Part shown: piece after piece, positions 5,780-14,564 of the stretch
Numbering within the stretch: position 1 is the first letter of the stretch
Layout: each line of letters opens with the position of its first letter
From: Actinomycetota bacterium
GTDB taxonomy: Bacteria > Actinomycetota > Geothermincolia > Geothermincolales > RBG-13-55-18
Assembly (NCBI GenBank): GCA_028697145.1
Contig: JAQVFR010000001.1
Location: 62,001-126,000, forward strand
Reading direction: 5' to 3'
DNA: 64,000 nt
The notes under the pieces: generated by a model
What the model was told of the DNA's origin: nothing
Seen by the model: only the letters and a program-made list of their open reading frames with translations
The model's database searches: none
Made by a program: the position numbers and the translations under genes

Positions 5780-8564
5780 GCTCAAAACCCCCTTTCAGGT
5801 CCGTCCTGACGCGGTCCTTCAGCTCCCCCAGCTTCCCCTTGTTCCAGGTGGTCACCTTGGAGAAATAGCCGACGATGCGGGTTATGCCGTATATGTTGTC
5901 GGATCCGCACTGCGGGCATTCCTCGTGCAAGCCGCGGTGGGTGCGCTTGCAGTCGTTGCATACCGTGAACTCCGGGGAGAAGGCTATCTGCGACGACTGG
6001 GTGTTGTGGAAGGTCTTGACGACGAAGCTCTTGATGGCCGCCGGATCCGGCCGGCTCTCCCCCAGCCAAATATGGCAGATGGCACCGGCATCGATGAGCG
6101 GGTGGAAGAGGCTCTGCTTCTGCACCCTCTCGATATAGTCGATGTCGGCGTCCACGTTCAGGTGCACGCTGTTGGTGTAGTAGAACTCGTCGTTATCCGG
6201 GCTCCCCTTGAGCACGCGCACGGCCTGGGTGGGGTAATACTTGGTGTCCAGCTTGGCCAGGCGGTAGCCGCTCGACTCGGCGGGCGATTCCTCCAGCACC
6301 AGGTTTATGCCGTGTTGCTGGGAGAGCCGTTTGCAGGTCAGGTTCATGTGGGCGACGACCTTGAGCCCGAACTTCAGCGCCTCCTGGGACTGGTGAAGCT
6401 CCATCCCGGTATGGTACTGCACCATCTCGTTGAGCCCGAGGAGCCCCGCGAGATAGGTCAGGCGCTCCAGCCTCAGGTACGGCTCGCCGTCTTTTGCGTC
6501 GCAGAGTACGGAGAGGGGGCCTCCGACCCCCTGTCCCAGCAGGCTGGCGATGAACTCCTTCTTCTGGATGTGGGCCTTGGCCACCAGCTCCATGGCCTTC
6601 TCCAGCTCGTGGAAGAGGACCTCTTCGGAGCCGTTGGCCTTGTAGGCTATGCGCGGCAGGTTGATGGTGATGTTCTGGAGGGCGGAAAAGCGCATCCTCT
6701 CCGGGCTCATCGCCTCCTCCAGGTCCTCCTCGTTGAGCTTCAGCTTGAGCCTGCAGCACTGGGAAACGGTTATCTCGTCGCCGCGGTCGAACACGAAATA
6801 GGTGATGCCCTGCCGCGAGGCGACCTCGCACGCCAGGTCCAGGAACTCGTCGTGTCCATCGGTGCGGAAGAAGTCGTCGTTGATGTGCAGCAGCGGCTTG
6901 GGGAACACGAAGGTCTTGCCCATGGCGTCCCCCTCGAGATAGACCTCGAACAGCGCCTTGAGGAAGGTCTGCGCCTCCTTCTCGTAGTCTTTGTACGTCT
7001 TGCCCGTGTAGACTCCACCCGGCCCGATGGCCGGGGCGTCCCGGAAGTGGCGCGGGATGCTCCAGTAGAGGTTGAAATCGGTGAACACCACCTGGCTCCC
7101 CCTGGCGCCGGCGAGCTGGTTGAACTCGTAGATCAGCATCTGCGCCAGCTGCCTGATACGGTCGAAGCCCAGCCCCACCAGGTAAGGAGCGAAGAACATG
7201 TTCACGGCCTCCCAGCCGATGGCCCCGGCGTAGTGCGACTGCAGGGTCGAGGCCATCTTGACCATGTGCCCGATGAGCACCTCGGGGTGCTTGGCCGGGC
7301 GCGAGGTGCTGGTGATGTTGGGAAGGGATATGCCGAACTTCTTGATATAGTCCAGGCTATGGCCGCCGCAATTATGGGAATAGATGCCGTTGGCTATGAG
7401 GGTGCCGCTCTCCGTGGTCACATCGTAGATATATACGTCCAGGACCTCAACGGGTTCGGCCATGATGACCCTGGCTCGACGCGCCGCCGGCGCTGCCGCC
7501 ACGCCCGCCCCGTCGCGGCCGCGCCTCGTGCGGGAAACGGATGAGGCCTGCGCGGCCTCGGAGACCAGTTCCTGCAGCCTCCGGTGCGCCAGGAATACGT
7601 CCTCGGCGTTGAAGCGGAACTTGAACGACGTCGCGTTGGCCTCGATAAGGTGGGAGATATCTATCTCCTCCAGGCCCCTCGCCCTGCCCTCCTCGACGTC
7701 CAGCGTCTCCATTTCGTCACCCACCTGCACCATGGAGGCGGGCTTGGTGTCCTCCGAGGTTATCACGGGGTGGTCATGGGTCACCACGCAGTACCTGCGG
7801 TCGGAGGTGGCCAGGAAGACCATCCCCTTGCCCAGGCGGTCCTTTTTCACCACCCGCTTGACGTCGGTCCAGTTGCCCCCGCGATCGAGCATCTCCAGCC
7901 TCCCGGGATACTTGACCCGGACCGTGGGCTCCGGCCTGGTCTCTCCCGGCAGAAGATGGTATAGCTGCTCCATGGTGGTGGTGAAGACGAGGTGCGATCC
8001 CTTGACCCTCCAGTGCACCACGGTATCTCCGATGTAGGAATAAGGCCTGATGATGAAGCCGAGGTCGTGAAGGTGGATGTCCCCGACCATGTGTGCGCGC
8101 GCGATGTCGTCGGAGAAAACGTTGCGCAGGGCGAACTCCTTGAGGATGGCCTCGGCCAGGGTGAGGTTGATGGACTCCGGGTTATGGGTGGTGTTGGAGT
8201 TCTCCTTGTTGGCGCTGGTGATGATCTGCTCGACGTCGTACATGGGCAGGCCCACGTGCGAGTGTTTCTTATGCATGGTCCCCAGGCCGCGCTCCAGCAG
8301 CTCCAGGTCCACGAGCTCGCGGATGATGGAGGTGGTCACGGTGTTCATGTGACCCTGGACTATCCTCTCCTCCACGCGGTCGGCGATCTCCTGCGCCAGC
8401 TCCCGGCTGGCATCGGTCTCCAGCACCAGGGAGTTGACTATCTTGTCCTTGTCCCAGAGGTTTATCTCCTCCTTGGAAGACGTGCTTACCAGGAGGGCTA
8501 TATCGGTGGCGTCCTCGGCCCTTTCCTTTCTTTTCAATACCCTTATATTGCTGGCAGCAGACAC
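5754..8564 (-). CDS. nrdD: Anaerobic (class III) ribonucleoside-triphosphate reductase with intein
   Basis: The precursor is 936 residues and should splice to 713, a normal NrdD length. It reduces ribonucleoside triphosphates to dNTPs without oxygen. In order it has an N-terminal ATP-cone (about residues 8-95, allosteric control), the start of the catalytic barrel ending at FIIRPY, the intein (176-398), and the rest of the barrel from CGGHSLDYIKKFG. Then come a probable active-site SQCCRL cysteine segment, a CxxC...CxxC zinc site (CNDC...CPQC) and the glycyl-radical motif RIVGY (Gly about 899). The start is GTG with AGGGGG six bases upstream. It sits between nrdR and the redoxin/nrdG pair. 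Confidence 0.95.
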   Translation of the reverse strand: MSAASNIRVLKRKERAEDATDIALLVSTSSKEEINLWDKDKIVNSLVLETDASRELAQEIADRVEERIVQGHMNTVTTSIIRELVDLELLERGLGTMHKKHSHVGLPMYDVEQIITSANKENSNTTHNPESINLTLAEAILKEFALRNVFSDDIARAHMVGDIHLHDLGFIIRPYSYIGDTVVHWRVKGSHLVFTTTMEQLYHLLPGETRPEPTVRVKYPGRLEMLDRGGNWTDVKRVVKKDRLGKGMVFLATSDRRYCVVTHDHPVITSEDTKPASMVQVGDEMETLDVEEGRARGLEEIDISHLIEANATSFKFRFNAEDVFLAHRRLQELVSEAAQASSVSRTRRGRDGAGVAAAPAARRARVIMAEPVEVLDVYIYDVTTESGTLIANGIYSHNCGGHSLDYIKKFGISLPNITSTSRPAKHPEVLIGHMVKMASTLQSHYAGAIGWEAVNMFFAPYLVGLGFDRIRQLAQMLIYEFNQLAGARGSQVVFTDFNLYWSIPRHFRDAPAIGPGGVYTGKTYKDYEKEAQTFLKALFEVYLEGDAMGKTFVFPKPLLHINDDFFRTDGHDEFLDLACEVASRQGITYFVFDRGDEITVSQCCRLKLKLNEEDLEEAMSPERMRFSALQNITINLPRIAYKANGSEEVLFHELEKAMELVAKAHIQKKEFIASLLGQGVGGPLSVLCDAKDGEPYLRLERLTYLAGLLGLNEMVQYHTGMELHQSQEALKFGLKVVAHMNLTCKRLSQQHGINLVLEESPAESSGYRLAKLDTKYYPTQAVRVLKGSPDNDEFYYTNSVHLNVDADIDYIERVQKQSLFHPLIDAGAICHIWLGESRPDPAAIKSFVVKTFHNTQSSQIAFSPEFTVCNDCKRTHRGLHEECPQCGSDNIYGITRIVGYFSKVTTWNKGKLGELKDRVRTDLKGGFERAASQGLR
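7371..8039 (-). other. Mini-intein within NrdD (residues 176-398)
   Basis: Removing this segment joins FIIRPY to CGGHSLDYIKKFG, restoring uninterrupted NrdD sequence. Hallmarks of class 1 splicing domains are present. The segment begins SYIGDTVV (Ser at position 1), has a block B TxxH in VVTHDHPVIT, ends in YIYDVTTESGTLIANG and IYSHN, and has Cys at +1. It is only 223 residues and I see no LAGLIDADG or HNH endonuclease. The middle (EEGRARGLEE... to ...PAARRARV) looks like a degenerate linker. It is therefore a mini-intein that probably still splices but cannot home on its own. Ser1 in place of the common Cys1 is a notable variant. Confidence 0.92.
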
Positions 8565-8593
8565 TTCTTACCCCCTCTCTCGCGCGAGACGTT

Positions 8594-9058
8594 CTACCCG
8601 TCCTCTTTTTTCTCGAGAAGCTGGCCCAGTTCGCTCTGGAATTCGCTGATATCCTTGAAATCCTTGTACACGGATGCGAACCTGAGGTAGGCGACCTCGT
8701 CGATCTCCTTGAGTTTCCTGAGCACCGCCATGCCGATCGCGCTGGCGTTGATCTCCTTCTTCCCCTCCTCCCTGAGCTCCGCCTCTATCTCCGAGGTCAG
8801 ATCCTCGATCTGCTGGCTGGTCACCGGCCTCTTCTCGAAAGCCTTCCCCAGCCCGATCCGTATCTTCTCCCTCTTGTAAGGCTCGCGGTCTCCGTTGCGC
8901 TTGATGACCGTTACCGGGAACTGCTCGAACCTCTCGAAGGTTGTGAACCTTCTCCTGCAGCCCTTGCATTCCCTTCTTCGCCTTATTACCTGCCCGTTTT
9001 CGGCGCTTCGTGAGTCGATCACCTTGCTGTCCGGGTTTCCGCAATAGGGGCACTTCAT
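8594..9058 (-). CDS. nrdR: Ribonucleotide reductase repressor NrdR
   Basis: A 154-residue NrdR of normal length. It has an N-terminal zinc ribbon (CPYCGNPDSKVIDSR ... CKGCRRRFTTFER) followed by an ATP-cone that senses ATP/dATP (VIKRNGDREPYKREKI). NrdR represses ribonucleotide reductase genes when dATP is high. It is the first gene of the operon, 29 bases ahead of nrdD, and its own promoter carries candidate NrdR boxes, so autoregulation of the whole unit is likely. The ATG start has a GGGGAGGGG/AAGGA purine-rich ribosome site. Confidence 0.97.
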   Translation of the reverse strand: MKCPYCGNPDSKVIDSRSAENGQVIRRRRECKGCRRRFTTFERFEQFPVTVIKRNGDREPYKREKIRIGLGKAFEKRPVTSQQIEDLTSEIEAELREEGKKEINASAIGMAVLRKLKEIDEVAYLRFASVYKDFKDISEFQSELGQLLEKKEDG

Positions 9059-9083
9059 CCTTTTCCCCTCCCCAAACAGTACA

Positions 9084-9099
9084 CTCCCACATCTTGTGC
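9084..9099. promoter_or_regulatory. Candidate NrdR box 1 (weaker)
   Basis: CTCCCACATCTTGTGC matches the right half of the NrdR consensus (TnTwGtG) well but the left half poorly. It lies between the -10 and the nrdR start, 33 bp from box 2; known NrdR boxes usually come in pairs about three helical turns apart. Confidence 0.4.
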
Positions 9100-9108
9100 T
9101 TTAAATGG

Positions 9109-9138
9109 AATATAAACCACTAAATGTTGCGTTGTCAA
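9109..9138 (-). promoter_or_regulatory. Promoter of the nrdR-nrdD-redoxin-nrdG operon
   Basis: On the minus strand TTGACA and TATATT are separated by 18 bases, about 50 bases upstream of nrdR. The -35 hexamer is a perfect consensus. The spacer contains the better NrdR box, so bound NrdR would block RNA polymerase. Confidence 0.7.
9117..9132. promoter_or_regulatory. Candidate NrdR box 2
   Basis: CCACTAAATGTTGCGT agrees with the 16-bp NrdR consensus (acaCwAtATaTwGtgt) at about 12 positions, including the key C, A, A/T and G positions. It falls wholly within the spacer of the operon promoter. Confidence 0.55.
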
Positions 9139-9258
9139 GGCTTTTCACGAAAATACTACCATTTTTTTACTATCTATTCACCTGATGTTTAAACTTCTCC
9201 CTTAAACCTATTCTCAACGGTGACTCGAAGGTTTATCCTTGAAGCGTTACTTCAGGAA

Positions 9259-9936
9259 TCACAGGTAACCCTCCCACATCGGTATAGACATCTCGATCTG
9301 CACCCTGTCCCTATTTACGCTGGCGTTAAGCAATGTGGCGCCTAGTGGAAGGGCGTCGAAAACGATCGTCTTCACCTCCGCATAAGGGTTTGAACCTAAT
9401 CCTGTACCAACGCTGGAAGCACCATATGGCTCCAGGGTAAGGCTGTGATCCCCCGATACCTTGACCTTGTATTGAGTCTTTTCTCCATCGATTTCCACGA
9501 ATATCATGTCGTTTGCGATGAAAAGCGCGCCCTGGCGCAGGCCGCATGCCCGGCCGAGGCCCTCCGCGTCAATGCTTATGGCCGCCTTCTGGCGAGAGAC
9601 ATGCCTGATCTCGAGCTTTCCCTTGAGGAGGGAGGAGACGTTGAGCTCGACGTCGTAGAGGACCACGCTCCCAAGGTAGACCAGGTTCTCCACCGCCCCT
9701 TCGCCGGCCTGGTACTGCAGGTCCCCGCTCCAGCTCAGCCTGACCTCGCTCATGTGGTTTCGCGCCAGGCTCACCAGGAACGGAAAGGAGTTGATGCTGG
9801 ACTCGAGGCTGGTGGGAAGGTCGTATTGCGACCGCAGCGCCCTCTCCATTCCATGCTGGCTGAGCAGCGTGACGCCGACCTCCGCCGCCAGGAGCAATGC
9901 CAGTAACAACACCAGAGAAAACAATATCTTGCGCAA
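9259..9936 (-). CDS. LmeA-family (DUF2993) phospholipid-binding exported protein
   Basis: A 225-residue protein with an N-terminal hydrophobic signal or anchor (ILFSLVLLLALLLAAEVGVTLL). The body follows the DUF2993/LmeA pattern: an early 'S...FPFLVSLARNHMSEVRLS' segment, then ordered beta strands with 'YDVELNVSSLLKGKLEIR'. In mycobacteria LmeA binds phospholipid in the cell envelope and is needed for lipomannan maturation. The family is essentially actinobacterial, which supports the proposed affiliation. The start codon is TTG, with GGGAGGG about six bases upstream. It lies 181 bases downstream of gpsA on the same strand. Confidence 0.8.
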   Translation of the reverse strand: MRKILFSLVLLLALLLAAEVGVTLLSQHGMERALRSQYDLPTSLESSINSFPFLVSLARNHMSEVRLSWSGDLQYQAGEGAVENLVYLGSVVLYDVELNVSSLLKGKLEIRHVSRQKAAISIDAEGLGRACGLRQGALFIANDMIFVEIDGEKTQYKVKVSGDHSLTLEPYGASSVGTGLGSNPYAEVKTIVFDALPLGATLLNASVNRDRVQIEMSIPMWEGYL

Positions 9937-10117
9937 AACGACCCTCCCATCCAGGCAGGGTATATTCTAAGCGCTGGTGACGACATTCCCGTGCGGGCAG
10001 CCAACATGCACAGGGTGTGCCTGCCGGACGTGGAGGTGCGGGATATATGCGGGGGGAAATGCCCGCGGGTTGTGTCCCCGGAGCCGTAAGCCGGGCCCCT
10101 GGAGGTTCAGCGGTTTC

Positions 10118-11155
10118 TCAGCGTCGCCCGAGGAGGAAGTCGCGGTAGAGGTATTCCTCCGATTCCTCCCTCAAGCGGCGCGTCATCAGCCTCTCGACTA
10201 TCCCGGCGGGAGACACCTTCTCCTCTATCACGTCATGCACGCCCCGGGCAACGGGTGTCTCTACCCCCAGATCGCGTGCCAACCCGATCACGGCCCTGGT
10301 CGCGAAGACCCCCTCCACCACCATCCTGCCCTCGGCCAGGACGGCCGAGGGCGACCCACCCGCACCGAGCCTCTCGCCGAAACCCCGGTTTCGAGAATGG
10401 CGGCTGATGCACGTTACTATAAGGTCCCCCACCCCGGATAGTCCGGAGAAGGTGATGGGATTGGCGCCCAGGGCGCTGCCGAAGCGCGCCATCTCCGCCA
10501 GCCCCCGCGTTATCAGGCTCGCCTTGGTGTTGTCGCCGAGGCCGAGCCCGTCGAGGACGCCGGCCGCGATGGCGATTATGTTCTTGTATGCGCCCCCCAC
10601 CTCCACCCCGACGACGTCGCCGTTGGTGTAAACGCGGAAATAGGGTGAGTTGAACGAGCCCTGCAGGCCGGAGGCTACCGCTGCGTCCCCGCAGGCGATC
10701 ACCGTCGCGCTCGGGACCTTCCTCGCCACCTCCTCCGCGTGGTTGGGGCCCGATAACGCCGCCACGCCGCTCCTGGGGTCCCTTCCGAGTTCCTCCGCGA
10801 TAGCCTGCGAAAGGCGGCACCCGCTGGCGTAATCGAAGCCCTTGGCCAGGTTGAGGACGGCCGCTTCGGCGGGGACATACGGGGAAGCGGCCGCGGCGAC
10901 TTCCCGCGTCCAGCGCGACGGCACGGCGTTCACAACCACCTGAGCCCCGCGCAGGGACTCCTCGAGGTCGCCGCAGGCCATGACGCCACGGGCCAGTTCC
11001 ACGTCGCTCAGGAACAGGGGGTTTCTCCTCGCGGCGTTTATGCCCTCGACCACCTCCGCCTCCCTGGCCCACATCCTCACCTCGTGTCCGAGCAGGGCCA
11101 GGTGGGAGGCCATGGCGGTGCCCCAGCTGCCGCAACCGATGACGGAGATCCTCAT
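10118..11155 (-). CDS. gpsA: Glycerol-3-phosphate dehydrogenase [NAD(P)+]
   Basis: A 345-residue enzyme reducing dihydroxyacetone phosphate to sn-glycerol 3-phosphate for phospholipid synthesis. It has the N-terminal Rossmann motif GCGSWGTA, the substrate-binding GPNHAEEVA and the catalytic lysine region VGGAYKNIIAIAAG. The ORF track extends to 11431, but the ATG at 11155 overlaps the plsY stop (ATGA), and the upstream 92 residues are a basic shadow. It is coupled to plsY, which supplies the next step, so the pair makes lysophosphatidic acid from a glycolytic intermediate. Confidence 0.95.
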   Translation of the reverse strand: MRISVIGCGSWGTAMASHLALLGHEVRMWAREAEVVEGINAARRNPLFLSDVELARGVMACGDLEESLRGAQVVVNAVPSRWTREVAAAASPYVPAEAAVLNLAKGFDYASGCRLSQAIAEELGRDPRSGVAALSGPNHAEEVARKVPSATVIACGDAAVASGLQGSFNSPYFRVYTNGDVVGVEVGGAYKNIIAIAAGVLDGLGLGDNTKASLITRGLAEMARFGSALGANPITFSGLSGVGDLIVTCISRHSRNRGFGERLGAGGSPSAVLAEGRMVVEGVFATRAVIGLARDLGVETPVARGVHDVIEEKVSPAGIVERLMTRRLREESEEYLYRDFLLGRR

Positions 11156-11790
11156 GCCTCGGCCTCCTCCTCCCGTGGCCTCCGCCTGCCTATCCTGGGT
11201 TCTTCGCCCCCGAGCAGGCGCCTGATGTTCTCGCGGTGTTTGTAGATGGCGAGGGCACAAGTGAGCGCGGCCACGACCATGTGCGGCCAGTATTCTCCGG
11301 CATCGCTCCAGAGCACGACGGCGGATGCGACGGGAAAGGCGACCGCGCCGCTCATGGAGGCCACGGACATTATGCGCGTGATCGCCACCACGACGGCGAA
11401 CGTGCCCAGTGCGGCCACCGTCACCTGCCATGGATACGCCGCTATGATCACTCCTCCACTGGTCGCTATCCCCTTGCCCCCCTTGAATCCCAGGAATATG
11501 CTCCAGTTGTGTCCGACGATGGACGCCAGACCGGCCAGGAGCGAGAGGCTGGGCCCCAGGCCCAGAGCCCTCCCGACCGCTACCGCAGCCACCCCCTTCG
11601 CCATGTCGAGGAGCATCACGGCGATGAACGGCTTCACCCCGTAATTGCGCAGCACGTTCGTGGCGCCGATGTTGCCCGAACCGAGCCTGCGCAGGTCCTG
11701 CTTGAAGAGCAGCTTAGACACCACCAGCCCGAAGGGAACGGAGCCGATGACATAGCTGGCCAGGATCCACGCCACCGCTTTCAGGGCCAA
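11152..11790 (-). CDS. plsY: Acyl-phosphate:glycerol-3-phosphate acyltransferase
   Basis: A 212-residue integral membrane acyltransferase that transfers an acyl group from acyl phosphate to glycerol 3-phosphate. The three PlsY motifs are visible: SGNIGATN near residue 38, a GHNWSIFLGFKGGKG loop near 93 and the C-terminal YKHRENIRRL. About five to seven transmembrane segments are predicted by eye. The start is TTG, with GGGGGAGG five bases upstream. The stop overlaps the gpsA start. The last ~20 residues are a charged tail. Confidence 0.93.
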   Translation of the reverse strand: MALKAVAWILASYVIGSVPFGLVVSKLLFKQDLRRLGSGNIGATNVLRNYGVKPFIAVMLLDMAKGVAAVAVGRALGLGPSLSLLAGLASIVGHNWSIFLGFKGGKGIATSGGVIIAAYPWQVTVAALGTFAVVVAITRIMSVASMSGAVAFPVASAVVLWSDAGEYWPHMVVAALTCALAIYKHRENIRRLLGGEEPRIGRRRPREEEAEA

Positions 11791-11886
11791 TTTACCTCCC
11801 CCTGTCGTATCCGCCCGGACGCATGCCTCGTTGAATATAACACATCCGCGCGGGCGGAGTTTCCGTCCTTCCGGGAGCGGCCGCCT

Positions 11887-13230
11887 TCAGCGCCGCCTCC
11901 TCTCCATAGCGCGGCGGGAGCGAAGGACGATGCGTATGGGGGTGCCCTCGAAGGCGAAGGATTCGCGTATCTTGCGCTCCAGGAACCTCTCGTAGGCCGG
12001 ATCGGCGAGGTCGGGGCGGTTGACGAAGAAAACGAACTGCGGTGGAGCCGTCCTCGCCTGGGTGAGGTAATACATCTGCAGTCTCCTCCCCCGGCGGCTG
12101 GGCGGGGGCGTCTGCGAGAGCACCCGGCGCAGCAGCTCGTTGAGGTGGGCGGTCTGTACCCTGGACTCCCAGGCCGCCTTTACGCGGTCCACCGCCGGCA
12201 GCAGGCGCGACACGCCCGAGCCGGTCAGCCCGCTCACGCGCAGGAACGGGGCGTACGAGACGAAGTGAAGCTTCTCCCGCGCGTCCTCGAAAACGACCTG
12301 CGCGTTACCCGCCGCCTTGACCAGGTCCCACTTGTTCAGGACCACCACGCAGGCGCGGCCGTCATCCTTGACGCGCGCCGCTATCCTCTGGTCCTGCTCG
12401 GTGACGCCCATGGAGGCATCTATCACCAGCAGCACCACCTGGGCCCGGTCGATGGCCTTCCACACCCGCACCTGGCTGTAGAACTCCACGCCCTCCTTTA
12501 TCTTGGTGCGCTTGCGCCATCCGGCGGTGTCGATGAAACGGTAGGCGGTCTCCCCCACCTCCATAACCGTATCTACGGCGTCGCGCGTGGTCCCGGGCAT
12601 GTCGCTGATGATGGAACGCTCCTCGCGCAGCAGGCGGTTGAAGAGAGTGGACTTGCCCACGTTGGGCCTGCCCACGATGGCCACGACGGTCTCCGGCCCC
12701 TCCTCCTCTTCCTCCACGGACGGCTGCCCAGGCAGCATTTCCACCATCAAGTCCAGCAGGTCCCCGATGTTGCGCCCGTGCATGGCGGACACCGGCCACG
12801 GCTCCCCCATGCCCAGGGAATACCATTCCACCGCCTCGTCCTCCTGGCGCTGGTTATCGACCTTGTTCGCTACCAGTATGGTCGGCTTGCCGCTGCGCCG
12901 CATCGCCTGGGCGATCTCCTCGTCGGCGGCCGTTATCCCCTCCGCGGCATCGACCATCACGAGCACGACGTCGGCTTCCTCCACCGCCAGCATGGCCTGC
13001 CTGCCGATGGCCCTGGTCAGTCTCTCTTCGGAGACCGGGTCCATGCCGCCGGTGTCCACGATGCGGAAATCCCTCCCCCTCCAGTTGGCGGTGAAGTAGT
13101 TGCGGTCCCGCGTCACCCCGGGATCCTTCTCGACGATGGCATCGCCCCTGGCCACGATGCGGTTTACCATGGTGGACTTGCCCACGTTGGGCCTTCCCAC
13201 CACGGCCACCAGGGGCAGGTTCGCGCCCAT
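11887..13230 (-). CDS. der: Ribosome-assembly GTPase Der (EngA)
   Basis: A 447-residue GTPase with two tandem G domains (GRPNVGKST near residue 12 and again near 190, with matching DTGG/DTAG and NKVD/NKWD motifs). A C-terminal KH-like domain ends in a basic tail. Der acts in 50S ribosomal subunit maturation and is essential. The start ATG overlaps the stop of the DUF512 gene (ATGA), so the two are translationally coupled. Confidence 0.97.
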   Translation of the reverse strand: MGANLPLVAVVGRPNVGKSTMVNRIVARGDAIVEKDPGVTRDRNYFTANWRGRDFRIVDTGGMDPVSEERLTRAIGRQAMLAVEEADVVLVMVDAAEGITAADEEIAQAMRRSGKPTILVANKVDNQRQEDEAVEWYSLGMGEPWPVSAMHGRNIGDLLDLMVEMLPGQPSVEEEEEGPETVVAIVGRPNVGKSTLFNRLLREERSIISDMPGTTRDAVDTVMEVGETAYRFIDTAGWRKRTKIKEGVEFYSQVRVWKAIDRAQVVLLVIDASMGVTEQDQRIAARVKDDGRACVVVLNKWDLVKAAGNAQVVFEDAREKLHFVSYAPFLRVSGLTGSGVSRLLPAVDRVKAAWESRVQTAHLNELLRRVLSQTPPPSRRGRRLQMYYLTQARTAPPQFVFFVNRPDLADPAYERFLERKIRESFAFEGTPIRIVLRSRRAMERRRR

Positions 13231-14564
13231 CAGCCCGTTTCCTCCTCGCCGCGCAGCGCACGAACGAGGGCGTGACCCTCGACGTCGGTGGCGATCAGGC
13301 GGTACCCCGTATCCCGTTCGATGCGCGATGTCGTGACGTCGTCCAGGAAGCGCCCCTCCCTCAGCATGGTGGCAGGGATGAGGAGTTCCAACGAGGTGGG
13401 GGCTTCGTCCATCAGGGAAGCGGCGATGTCCCCTCCCCCCAGCAGCGCCGTTACCGTCACCCCCGGCCCGAAGAGACGGTTGCGCGCGGTGATCACCTCC
13501 ACGCCCTCGATACCCGCCGCACCCAGTGCAGCCCCGATCACTTCCGCCCCCGCCTGCCCGGTGACGATGCCGCGCCGCGTTGCGGCGAGGGGAGTCGCCG
13601 AGGCCGCTGCCTCCCTTACCTCGTCCAGGAATTTTCTCGCCATCCCCACCCCGTTCTCCAGCTGGGGATAATCATCGTATTCCTCCGCGGGCGGGAATTC
13701 CCGCCCAGCCAAACAATAGAACTCATCCGCCGCGAAGAAGGTCCTCCTGCCGTTCCTTTCCATGGCGAGCGCCTGGTACTCTACGACCGTCTCGATGACG
13801 TTGCGGGCGGACGCGCTGTCGTGCGGTGTGAGGCTGTGCCGCATGGCGTGCGACGGCAGCGTCAGCCCGACCGGAACCACGCCAAGCGAAGCCGCGGTGT
13901 AGGTCTCGAGTACGTCGCGGAAGGTGCGGCGGAGCTCGCCGCCGTCGTTGATCCCCGGACACACCACGACCTGCAGGTGGATCTCTAGCCCCTCCTGGAG
14001 CAGTGACTTCAGCACCGAAAGGCCGCGCCCCGCTTCCCCACCCATCATGCGCCGCCGCAGGACGATGTCCGTCGAATGCAGGGAGACGTACAGCGGCGAT
14101 ATGCGCAGCCGCCTGATCCTGTCCAGGTCGTCACGGGAGATGTTGTTGAGGGTTATGAAATTGCCGTAATAGAAGGAGAGGCGGTAATCGTCGTCCTTCA
14201 CGTACAGGCTCGGCCTCAGTCCCCGCGGCAACTGGTCCACGAAGCAGAAGATGCAGTGATTGCGGCACGTTCTCACGCCGTCGAACACGGGGTCGTCGAA
14301 GACGAGTCCCAGGGGAACGCCGGCATCCTTCCTTATCTTCCGCGTCATCCTCTTCCCTTCCCTGGCCAGGCGCAGGGAGACGCTGCTCTCTTCGGAAGCC
14401 TGCATGTAGTCGATGATGTCCATGGGAACTTTGCCGTTTATCTCCAGCAAGAGATCGCCCGGCTGCGCCTTCCCCGCGCAGGGGGACCCCTGTCTGACCT
14501 TCACCACCTCGGGGGGTTTCCAGTTCCCGGGCAACGGGCTCGTGTGCCGCAGTAGCGGGGTCAC
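13230..14564 (-). CDS. DUF512-type radical SAM/PDZ protein
   Basis: A 444-residue protein often found next to der in Gram-positive bacteria. It has an N-terminal PDZ-like segment (GSPCAGKAQPGDLLLEINGK), a radical-SAM-type cysteine motif CRNHCIFCF near residue 104, the DYRLSFYYGNFITLNN block and the C-terminal DUF512 region (GRRTFFAADEFYCLAGREFPP, LENGVGMARKF). The reaction is not known to me; the cysteine motif suggests a 4Fe-4S cluster and SAM chemistry. The GTG start overlaps the cmk stop and the gene's stop overlaps der, so it is embedded in the cmk-DUF512-der unit. Confidence 0.88.
   Translation of the reverse strand: MTPLLRHTSPLPGNWKPPEVVKVRQGSPCAGKAQPGDLLLEINGKVPMDIIDYMQASEESSVSLRLAREGKRMTRKIRKDAGVPLGLVFDDPVFDGVRTCRNHCIFCFVDQLPRGLRPSLYVKDDDYRLSFYYGNFITLNNISRDDLDRIRRLRISPLYVSLHSTDIVLRRRMMGGEAGRGLSVLKSLLQEGLEIHLQVVVCPGINDGGELRRTFRDVLETYTAASLGVVPVGLTLPSHAMRHSLTPHDSASARNVIETVVEYQALAMERNGRRTFFAADEFYCLAGREFPPAEEYDDYPQLENGVGMARKFLDEVREAAASATPLAATRRGIVTGQAGAEVIGAALGAAGIEGVEVITARNRLFGPGVTVTALLGGGDIAASLMDEAPTSLELLIPATMLREGRFLDDVTTSRIERDTGYRLIATDVEGHALVRALRGEEETG

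Noticed and set aside
5682-7544. A 620-aa plus-strand ORF
   Set aside because: It is antisense to nrdD with no family resemblance; long antisense ORFs are expected in GC-rich DNA.
11236-13275. A 679-aa plus-strand ORF
   Set aside because: It is a shadow of der and plsY, low complexity and His/Arg/Gly-rich.
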